Part shown: positions 1 through 5,168 of the stretch, piece after piece
Layout of the letters: the number at the start of each line of letters is the position of its first letter
Position numbering within the stretch: the first letter of the stretch is position 1
Assembly: GCA_900555955.1 (NCBI GenBank)
Contig: USNA01000091.1
Span: 1 to 5,168, forward strand
Length of the DNA stretch: 5,168 bases
DNA from: an uncultured Collinsella sp.
GTDB taxonomy: Bacteria; Actinomycetota; Coriobacteriia; Coriobacteriales; Coriobacteriaceae
Reading direction: 5' to 3'
The notes under the pieces: generated by a model
Told to the model about the DNA's origin: nothing
What the model saw: the letters and a program-made list of their open reading frames with translations, nothing else
Database searches by the model: none
Program-made: the position numbers and the translations under genes

Positions 1-1103
<1,103 letters not shown>

Positions 1104-1300
1104 TTACGCTGTTGCTTCCAATCATCTGGCAGGCAGGCTCAGCAGCAGGTACATGGCGTGGAGAGAAGACATGCCGAGGCGAGGGACAGCTGGTGCGCCC
1201 CACAGACCCGACCGCCCGTCTTGCACATGACCGAGCGCCGCAAAGGCCGCATGCCGGATGCTCCCGGGCACGCCCCGGCGATGGGAAGCGCCCGCAACGG

Positions 1301-1318
1301 AAATCCGCATGCGGGTTT
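1301..1318. repeat. 18-bp near-palindrome beside a possible nifJ -10 element
   Basis: CCGCATGCGG (1305-1314) is a perfect palindrome, extended by AAA/TTT arms at 1301-1303 and 1316-1318 with one non-complementary pair. It adjoins the minus-strand TACAAT at 1324-1319, so a transcript from that -10 would start within the palindrome. It is a candidate operator; function is inferred from position only. Confidence 0.4.
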
Positions 1319-1360
1319 ATTGTACCCCGCCTTCAAGTGTAATTTCGGCAAATATAGGCG

Positions 1361-1390
1361 GGCGGTAAAGGTTTACCTCGGGTGACCGCC
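1361..1390. repeat. Nested inverted repeats GGTAAA/TTTACC and GGCGGT/ACCGCC
   Basis: GGTAAA (1364-1369) and TTTACC (1372-1377) form a tight 6-bp inverted repeat around GG. An overlapping longer-range pair, GGCGGT (1361-1366) with ACCGCC (1385-1390), could fold alternatively because both use the left GGT. The two pairings are mutually exclusive. I see no coding or protein-binding assignment. Confidence 0.4.
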
Positions 1391-1392
1391 AA

Positions 1393-1407
1393 GGGCCAAA
1401 ATGGCCC
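1393..1407. repeat. Short hairpin GGGCCA-AAA-TGGCCC
   Basis: Perfect 6-bp stem with a 3-base loop, 78 bases past the stop codon of the leftward FHA-like frame. It could end that transcript, but no T-run follows on either strand, so a rho-independent terminator is not well supported. Confidence 0.35.
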
Positions 1408-1439
1408 CTCCATCCCCGGGCGACCGGCTCTGGAGCGCC

Positions 1440-1487
1440 AAGGAATGTCCCCAGCCGGCAGAAAAGGAACGTCCCTATCTGCCGGCT
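1440..1487. repeat. REP-like element: 10-bp inverted repeat with paired AAGGAAYGTCCCY boxes
   Basis: AGCCGGCAGA (1453-1462) and TCTGCCGGCT (1478-1487) are perfectly complementary around a 15-base loop. The motif AAGGAATGTCCCC (1440-1452) recurs as AAGGAACGTCCCT (1464-1476), matching at 11 of 13 positions at a 24-base offset. The element overlaps the stop codon of the leftward FHA-like frame (1488-1486). Interspersed repeats containing a GGGACGTTCC-type core are, from memory, common in such genomes and often go with Y1-type REP transposases. No such transposase is in the window, so the REP label is inference; it could also simply be a 3' hairpin. Confidence 0.5.
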
Positions 1488-2013
1488 AGAGAGCACCGAA
1501 GAGGATGGCGTAGGTAGTGGATTCGCCGAGTTTGAGCTCGTCGCCGGGGTTGAGCTGGGCGGAGCGGCCGGGCTCTACTTGAATACACACACTCGTGGCC
1601 CCGTTTACCACCACGGTGCCGTTAGTGGACGACAGGTCCTCGACAAACCATGCGCCAGACTCGTCGCACCAGATATGGGTATGGCGGGGGGGGGGCGCGG
1701 CGGTGGGGCCACGTTTGCTCTCGGCTGAATCCAGCGCGGGACGCTCCCCCCGTAGCCGTTTTGCACGCACAGCAGTCCCAGCGGATGCGCCGGCGCGACC
1801 TCGTGCTCGCCCGCGACCGAAGATGTGCTCAGCGAGCGCGGCGTCGACGTGTCGCCGCCACGGGTCGCATGAGCGCGGCGGCTCGCCCGACTTGGGACTA
1901 AGGCGGGCGTGAGAGCAAACGGCATAGGGAACGAATCTTGCGGATGTACTCCTCAACGTCAGGCAGGTAAGCCCCACGAAGTCACCGGGGAGGCCCAAGC
2001 GGCCCGGCACCAC
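1486..2013 (-). pseudogene. FHA-domain protein fragment, probably a decayed gene
   Basis: FHA domains bind phosphothreonine peptides, often beside Ser/Thr kinases or secretion systems. The open frame encodes 175 residues. Only the end is recognisable: RHTHIW (110-115), then WFVEDLSSTNGTVVVNG (122-138) and NPGDELKLGESTTYAILFG (155-173). These are the second half of an FHA fold, including the STNG loop and the GD.I.LG strand. The first half, with the usual GR anchor about 20 residues before the RH, is absent: a GR occurs at 66-67 but about 44 residues upstream. Residues 50-109 are Arg/Ala/Pro-rich, as expected from translating G/C-rich DNA out of frame. A run of ten C on the coding strand lies directly before the FHA part. 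The start is a GTG with no clear ribosome binding site. I read this as frameshifted or truncated; a sequencing error in the C-run cannot be excluded. The stop overlaps a REP-like hairpin. Confidence 0.6.
1686..1695. repeat. Ten-base G homopolymer at the FHA frame junction
   Basis: Ten consecutive G on the plus strand (C on the coding strand) immediately precede the Arg-His that opens the recognisable FHA segment. Such tracts slip in replication and are also error-prone in sequencing. Adding one base would join the FHA segment to a different upstream frame. Either phase switching, decay or an assembly error is possible. Confidence 0.5.
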
Positions 2014-2441
2014 TTCCAGATTCTGACCAGGGCGAGTCGTTCGCCGGTGGCTGAAGGCTCGCTCCCACCCAAAAGGGGAGATTCGCGTTGTTCCCCAATC
2101 GCTCTCGCATCTTTCATTTTGCTCGAGGTGGGCTATGAAAACTTTCCTGGTGAAAGGCGGCGATTGGTTTCCTTTCTTTCTAGAGGAGCGCGCCTGTAAT
2201 CTGTTTTCATCCTAAATCAAGTTAAGATCGGACCTTCCAGAGGCAAGTCGACTCAAACTGCGAGGCTCCATGTTGGAATAAAGAGCGCTGTCGAAGTGCC
2301 AACAACACAAAGCTTGCCAGTCTCAAATAGAACCTTTTGGGAGTCCGATTGGGCCGCACACCGAATCCCCGCTGGTGGTTTTTTATAGCTGCGCGACAAT
2401 AAACAAGGTTAGTGCCAGTCCAGCATGAAATTGAGGAACGT
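2014..2441. other. Gene-free junction between G/C-rich backbone and A/T-richer module
   Basis: About 430 bases with no convincing gene on either strand. Base composition changes from G/C-rich to A/T-richer from about 2100 onward. A 53-codon minus-strand frame (2127-1966) exists but resembles no family. The right part, the likely leader of the maturase gene, has an 8-bp palindrome AGTCGACT (2246-2253) and a TGTTGG/CCAACA inverted repeat (2271-2276 with 2299-2304). It also has a distant ATCGGAC/GTCCGAT pair (2227-2233 with 2343-2349) and a T6 run at 2379-2384. I find no convincing -35/-10 pair; GACAAT at 2395-2400 is the nearest -10-like hexamer. Confidence 0.5.
2433..2437 (+). promoter_or_regulatory. 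Ribosome binding site that sets the maturase start
   Basis: GAGGA lies four bases before the ATG at 2442. The alternative in-frame GTG at 2412 has only AAGG three bases upstream, which is too close. The downstream ATG also begins the protein at the segment that resembles the N-terminus of related maturases. Confidence 0.65.
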
Positions 2442-3800
2442 ATGCATTTTTTCTCAGTAAGTGATCGTCGTTACTGCTTCGATGAGGTCACTCGCAATTG
2501 CTTTCAGGTTGACCAAGCATCAGAAGATGCGCTTCGCATATTTGAAGCATCGGGAAGAACGGTCAACTCGAAGTTGCTAACAAAGTCACTTGCTGCGAAA
2601 GGCTACGACCAAACGACCATAGCAGAACTTGAAGACGACATTGATGAGTATCAACGATTGTCTGAGCGGACTTTCTTAACAAAAGACACGCCTCGAAAAC
2701 TTAGATCCATCGAACTCCACGTTTCACATGCATGCAACCTTGGTTGTAGTTACTGTTTTGCCGGTAAAGGAGATTATGGAACGTCTCCTCTGCTGATGAC
2801 AGACGAGATAGCCTTCAAGGCGGTCGACTACCTCGTCGCAAGTTCATCGGAAAACGAAACGCTTGCGATCGTCTTTTTTGGTGGGGAACCCATGATTAAC
2901 GAGCCGCTGATATGGAAAACGGTCGACTATTCAAAAAGAATATACCCCAATAGAAACTTTACCTATTCTATTACGACCAACGGAACGCTTTTGAATGACA
3001 CTGCTGTGAATTCTTTCAAGGAGCACGGGTTTTCTGTTCTGATTAGTCTCGATGGTACAGGATGCAAGCACGATGCATCGCGCCCGTACAAGACGGGAGG
3101 CGGCTCTTTCTCCGATATCGACAAAAACGTTCGTCGTTTTTCCGAGTCGTTCCCCTTCGGCGCAAGAGCGACCTTAACAAATAATAACTGTAACCTTGTT
3201 GAAGACTATCTTCAGTGTAAAGAGATGGGCTTCAGAAGGATTTACTTCTCGCCCGTGAGCTCATTCGATGAGAATATCAAACTCGACGAACACTCATTAA
3301 ACAAAATCAGGGCGGGCCTAATAGATTTGGCGGATCAATATCTCAAACAGATTGATCAAGGGGAAAAGCCCTTGTTTAGAACATTGAAAACTGCAGTTGA
3401 TTTGATTATGAGCAACAGGATCGCCTTTGTCGGATGCGGGGCTGGCAGGCGTTTTATTTCCGTGACTCCCGAAGGGGACGTATACCCCTGTCACAGGTTT
3501 GTCGGGATGATGCGATTCAAAATGGGCAACATCGTCACCGGAATTGACGAAACTAGGTATATTGAAAACTGGAGTCAGGGTGTCGAAAAAAGAATTGACT
3601 GTACGGACTGTTGGGCTCGGTCTTTCTGTGGTGGGGGCTGTAGCTGGGAGGCTGCAGACGAGCACGGCTACTTGCCCAAGAGTCTACACCCTGCATCATG
3701 TGAATATAGAAAAATGTGCTACGAGATGGCTTTTGACCTTATTTCCCGCCACTCATCTTCGCAGGAGAAAAATCAACGAGAAGCTACTGTATCAGAATAA
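2442..3800 (+). CDS. Radical SAM/SPASM peptide maturase (ranthipeptide/SCIFF-like)
   Basis: A 452-residue radical SAM enzyme that probably installs thioether links in the two Cys-rich peptides encoded just downstream. Residues 1-85 (MHFFSVSDRRYCFDEVTRNC at the start) resemble the N-terminal precursor-recognition region of SCIFF maturases. The [4Fe-4S]/SAM motif CNLGCSYC is at 98-105 (Cys98, 102, 105), and FFGGEPM at 145-151 is the SAM-binding GGEP segment. ITTNGTLL (177-184) and ISLDGT (201-206) are barrel strands typical of the family. The C-terminal SPASM domain has Cys332-X12-Gly-X4-Cys350, then CX2CX5CX3C at 387/390/396/400, and a further Cys420. This is the complete seven-Cys pattern for two auxiliary clusters; YPCHRFVG follows the SCIFF-like theme. 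All catalytic motifs are intact and the length is normal. Codons are more A/T-rich than in nifJ, consistent with transfer. The family is certain; the reaction is inferred from context. A longer GTG start at 2412 would add ten residues. Confidence 0.92.
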   Translation: MHFFSVSDRRYCFDEVTRNCFQVDQASEDALRIFEASGRTVNSKLLTKSLAAKGYDQTTIAELEDDIDEYQRLSERTFLTKDTPRKLRSIELHVSHACNLGCSYCFAGKGDYGTSPLLMTDEIAFKAVDYLVASSSENETLAIVFFGGEPMINEPLIWKTVDYSKRIYPNRNFTYSITTNGTLLNDTAVNSFKEHGFSVLISLDGTGCKHDASRPYKTGGGSFSDIDKNVRRFSESFPFGARATLTNNNCNLVEDYLQCKEMGFRRIYFSPVSSFDENIKLDEHSLNKIRAGLIDLADQYLKQIDQGEKPLFRTLKTAVDLIMSNRIAFVGCGAGRRFISVTPEGDVYPCHRFVGMMRFKMGNIVTGIDETRYIENWSQGVEKRIDCTDCWARSFCGGGCSWEAADEHGYLPKSLHPASCEYRKMCYEMAFDLISRHSSSQEKNQREATVSE

Positions 3801-3902
3801 GCGGTTCAGCGCATTGCTGTCACCATTGTGGAGGTGTTCGTTCTTCTGATTACCGTCTGCGAAGCTTATTGCTACATTCGCCGAAACCATTCTAGAAATA
3901 TG

Positions 3903-3931
3903 GTGAACTAGACATCTTGGTTTGTTATACA
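3903..3931 (+). promoter_or_regulatory. Possible internal promoter for the precursor peptide genes
   Basis: TGTTATACA (3923-3931) is an extended -10-like element, with GTGAAC 17 bases upstream as a weak -35. It lies in the 169-base gap between the maturase stop and the first precursor. A separate promoter would let the peptides be made in excess over the enzyme, as is usual for such systems. The -35 is poor, so confidence is low. Confidence 0.3.
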
Positions 3932-3959
3932 CAATATTGAGGTTTTTCTGCACTCAAAG

Positions 3960-3964
3960 GGAGG
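3960..3964 (+). promoter_or_regulatory. Strong ribosome binding site fixing the GTG start of precursor 1
   Basis: GGAGG, within AAAGGGAGGT, lies five bases before the GTG at 3970. It rules out the upstream start at 3922. It also gives precursor 1 the same MKHIHP beginning as precursor 2, whose own GAGGAG (4193-4198) is likewise five bases from its start. Confidence 0.75.
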
Positions 3965-3969
3965 TAGTC

Positions 3970-4173
3970 GTGAAGCATATTCATCCGATTAATCCAGGAA
4001 GTGGCGACGAGGCAGGCGTGAAGCCGATGTCTTTTGACTGCCTCTTGGGCATTACTGACATCTGTACTGTTTATGATAAAGCAGATGGCTGTGGTGCATA
4101 CGATTACTGCGACTATGACATGGATGGCGGCAGCATCTGCGTTGTAGATCACTGTGGCATTGATCAAACGTAG
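3970..4173 (+). CDS. Cys/Asp-rich RiPP precursor peptide 1
   Basis: A 67-residue peptide and probable substrate of the upstream radical SAM maturase. The start is a GTG set by a strong GGAGG. Residues 1-22 (MKHIHPINPGSG onward) are a Cys-free leader. From Asp23 the core carries six cysteines at 24, 32, 41, 47, 57 and 62, so six Cys lie within 39 residues. Eleven of the 67 residues are Asp. Cys32-Asp36 and Cys41-Asp45 have CX3D spacing, the acceptor spacing of the freyrasin precursor PapA. Cys57-Asp60 and Cys62-Asp65 are CX2D, and Cys24-Asp30 is CX5D. The ending CVVDHCGID recalls clostridial Cys-rich precursors of the Clo7bot/CLI_3235 type, which have dedicated radical SAM maturases; that likeness is from memory. 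There is no Gly-Gly leader cleavage site. It is paralogous to the next gene, 30 bases downstream. The role as precursor is well supported by context; bioactivity is unknown. Confidence 0.8.
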   Translation: MKHIHPINPGSGDEAGVKPMSFDCLLGITDICTVYDKADGCGAYDYCDYDMDGGSICVVDHCGIDQT

Positions 4174-4203
4174 TCTCTAATTGGATTAAGGTGAGGAGCT
4201 GTT

Positions 4204-4383
4204 ATGAAGCATATCCATCCTGTTGGTTCAAATGAACATCCTCCCGTTGAGCCTTGTTGTCTTGGAGTTGATATATGCAATTTTTACGACATCGCCGAGT
4301 GCCCTGTTGCGGATTGGTGCTATGTCGATAAAGAATCAAGCTGTGTTTTGCCAGCAGATTGGTGCGATCCAGTTGACGAGTAG
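4204..4383 (+). CDS. Cys/Asp-rich RiPP precursor peptide 2
   Basis: A 59-residue peptide and evident paralogue of precursor 1. It shares MKHIHP at the start and a core pattern of C-L-G, DIC-x2-YD-x-A, C-x3-D-x-C, then two more spaced cysteines. Its leader is shorter (first Cys at 18 rather than 24). It has seven cysteines at 18, 19, 25, 33, 39, 47 and 54, the extra one forming a Cys-Cys pair. Four have Asp at CX3D: 19/23, 25/29, 33/37 and 54/58. Cys39-Asp42 is CX2D and Cys47-Asp52 is CX4D, so every Cys except 18 has an Asp within five residues downstream. GAGGAG is five bases before the ATG, and the 30-base gap after precursor 1 implies a shared transcript. The conserved spacing with differing fill-in residues suggests selection on the crosslinking pattern rather than on sequence. 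No leader protease site is recognisable. Confidence 0.8.
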   Translation: MKHIHPVGSNEHPPVEPCCLGVDICNFYDIAECPVADWCYVDKESSCVLPADWCDPVDE

Positions 4384-4461
4384 TTTTGTGGCTAGGAACT
4401 ATTTGGTCCAATTCAGAATAAGATGAGAACAAATACCAAAATCTCGTGTCTGGGAGGAGTT

Positions 4462-4569
4462 ATGCCATTATTGCAAGGTCTCGTTGGATTAGCCTTTATA
4501 CTTGCGTTATATCTGGCACCTTTTTTAATTCTATTCTTCATTATCCGACTCTTTCTTCGGAGAAAATAG
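4462..4569 (+). CDS. Small single-pass membrane peptide, function unknown
   Basis: A 35-residue peptide (MPLLQGLVGLAFILALYLAP to start) that is almost entirely hydrophobic for about 28 residues and ends with RLFLRRK. This is one membrane segment with a basic, presumably cytoplasmic, C-terminal tail. GGGAGGAG directly before the ATG is a strong ribosome binding site. That argues for a real gene, as does placement 78 bases after precursor 2 and before the terminator-like hairpin. An in-frame ATG at 4423 would give 48 residues but has a poor binding site. It could be a self-immunity peptide, a holin- or toxin-like peptide, or an export helper for the RiPP. None of these can be chosen from sequence alone. 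Confidence 0.65.
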   Translation: MPLLQGLVGLAFILALYLAPFLILFFIIRLFLRRK

Positions 4570-4633
4570 GAGTGTCACGCAAACATTAGCGTAGCTTTCT
4601 TCCAATATGAGCCGAGCATTGGCAAGTGGAATA

Positions 4634-4678
4634 AGAAGCCCGACCGTTCGCCACATGAAAGTGATCGGACGGGCTTCT
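4634..4678 (+). terminator. Terminator-like hairpin closing the RiPP module
   Basis: AGAAGCCCGACCG (4634-4646) pairs with CGGACGGGCTTCT (4666-4678), 12 of 13 bases complementary. The 19-base loop contains a further small CAC/GTG pairing. The 3' side is followed by CTATTT, only a short U-rich tail. The A-rich 5' flank means it could also act on the minus strand. It sits 64 bases after the membrane-peptide stop. Confidence 0.65.
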
Positions 4679-4691
4679 CTATTTAACCCGG

Positions 4692-4709
4692 GCCGCCACC
4701 CATAGCGGC
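4692..4709. repeat. Small inverted repeat GCCGC/GCGGC
   Basis: GCCGC (4692-4696) and GCGGC (4705-4709) flank an 8-base loop in the 203-base gap between the membrane peptide and the transposase remnant. Nothing else is recognisable in that gap apart from the terminator-like hairpin. Confidence 0.3.
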
Positions 4710-4772
4710 TTTCCAAGCGTATTCTCAGTGCAAAGCAATCGTCAGTTTAATCCTATGCGCTGATACCGCATT

Positions 4773-4898
4773 TCATTTGTTCGGCTCGAATTCTACGGCC
4801 TGGCAACCCTCGCACTCTCCGGCAAATGGATTGAACGCGAAGGCAGAGATGATGTGTGCGTGGACATCGAGGCTGCTGTAGGCAACATACTGGGACAT
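4773..4898 (-). pseudogene. IS110-family transposase remnant (N-terminal 41 residues)
   Basis: The leftward frame begins MSQYVAYSSLDVHAHIISAF and continues to about NPFAGE before losing resemblance and stopping at residue 41. The Tyr-Val-x(5)-Asp-Val-His pattern matches the opening strand of IS110-type transposases, where the Asp (here Asp11) is the first acidic residue of the RuvC-like DEDD site. Intact family members are about 300-450 residues, so this is a remnant at best. The ATG at 4898 is preceded on the minus strand by GCGGGGG, a weak ribosome binding site. Its presence next to the A/T-richer module marks the region as a place where mobile DNA has inserted. The match is from memory of the family and is moderate; a small unrelated peptide cannot be excluded. 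Confidence 0.5.
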
Positions 4899-5168
4899 GG
4901 ACCCCCGCTGCGCGTGGTATGCGGCCCGGCATATTCATTGCCGTCCAACCCCGTGTAGTTGCAGCAAAGGGTGGAACCTCAATGCTCAGCTCATGTTGTC
5001 CGTGGGACACGAGAATCGTAAGTACACTTTGGTGCGATTCTCACGCTGATACTGAGCCACCTGGAATAAGATACGTCGCGACAACACTTCGCTTCACCTC
5101 TGTCTCGACAAGAGATCGCGTCGAAAATGTTGGTGTAAGGGTGACGCCCTAGCGCCCGTTTAACGAAG
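4899..5168 (-). other. Non-coding flank upstream of the transposase remnant, possible IS110 left end
   Basis: About 270 bases to the window edge without a convincing gene; the open frames here lack family resemblance. If the adjacent fragment is IS110-like, this strand and position are where IS110-group elements encode their bridge RNA, 5' of the transposase. The stretch contains a clear stem-loop, GAGAATCG (5011-5018) with CGATTCTC (5035-5042). It also has smaller pairings TCGAC/GTCGA (near 5106-5125) and AGGG/CCCT (near 5138-5150). No element end or target duplication could be defined. Confidence 0.35.
5011..5042. repeat. 8-bp stem-loop GAGAATCG/CGATTCTC
   Basis: A perfect 8-bp inverted repeat with a 16-base loop, about 110 bases upstream of the transposase-remnant start on its coding strand. 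It could be part of a bridge-RNA-like structure or an isolated hairpin. Confidence 0.4.

Noticed and set aside
1966..2127. 53-codon minus-strand frame beginning with an ATG near 2127
   Set aside because: No recognisable motif and no good binding site; it overlaps the start of the FHA-like frame and may only be decayed sequence.
2361..2378. CCGAATCCCCGCTGGTGG resembles a tRNA 3' end, which could be an attachment-site remnant
   Set aside because: The preceding bases do not form the matching T-arm half, no tRNA body is present, and no second copy exists in the window.
2412..2441. GTG at 2412 as the maturase start
   Set aside because: The ribosome binding site is too close (three bases), whereas the ATG at 2442 has GAGGA at good spacing.
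3925..4167. 80-codon minus-strand frame
   Set aside because: Antisense shadow of precursor 1; the hydrophobic character comes from reverse-reading Asp/Cys codons.
4202..4432. 76-codon minus-strand frame
   Set aside because: Antisense to precursor 2, whose own start, binding site and paralogy are convincing.
4531..4716. 61-codon minus-strand frame
   Set aside because: It reads through the terminator-like hairpin and antisense to the membrane peptide, begins at a TTG, and has no family resemblance.
4856..5152. 98-codon plus-strand frame
   Set aside because: Composition looks random, there is no binding site at the start, and it overlaps the better-supported transposase remnant on the other strand.

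Overview
The window looks like a piece of a high-GC anaerobic actinobacterial chromosome, probably Coriobacteriia (Collinsella/Olsenella-like). This rests on a G/C-ending-codon pyruvate:ferredoxin oxidoreductase gene at the left end and on the general feel of its protein sequence, not on a database match. From about position 2100 to 4570 the DNA is visibly richer in A/T, with different codon use. I read that stretch as an acquired accessory module set into a G/C-rich backbone.

Layout, left to right. (1) Positions 1-1037, minus strand: N-terminal 345 residues of pyruvate:ferredoxin oxidoreductase (nifJ/por), running off the left edge. (2) 1038-1485: gene-free spacer with several perfect or near-perfect palindromes and a REP-like element that reaches into the stop codon of the next gene. 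(3) 1486-2013, minus strand: an open frame whose last ~65 residues are the second half of an FHA domain. The upstream part is Arg/Ala-rich and unconvincing, so this is most likely a decayed gene. (4) 2014-2441: no convincing gene. (5) 2442-3800, plus: a radical SAM/SPASM peptide maturase. (6) 3970-4173 and 4204-4383, plus: two tandem small Cys- and Asp-rich peptides sharing the start MKHIHP, the evident precursor substrates. (7) 4462-4569, plus: a 35-residue single-membrane-segment peptide with a strong ribosome binding site. (8) 4634-4678: a terminator-like hairpin closing the module. (9) 4773-4898, minus: a 41-residue remnant resembling the start of an IS110-family transposase, followed by its possible upstream non-coding end to the window edge.

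The main find is the compact RiPP locus (5)-(7). The maturase has the CX3CX2C cluster motif, an exact SPASM seven-Cys pattern, and an N-terminal region resembling the precursor-recognition segment of SCIFF-type maturases. Each precursor has six or seven cysteines, most followed by Asp at spacing CX2D, CX3D or CX4D. The CX3D spacing is that of the Cys-to-Asp thioethers of the ranthipeptide freyrasin. Order (enzyme first, then two peptides, then a membrane peptide), spacing and matching Shine-Dalgarno sequences suggest a functional unit. No transporter or leader peptidase is visible in the window. The product structure, activity and role of the membrane peptide are inferences.
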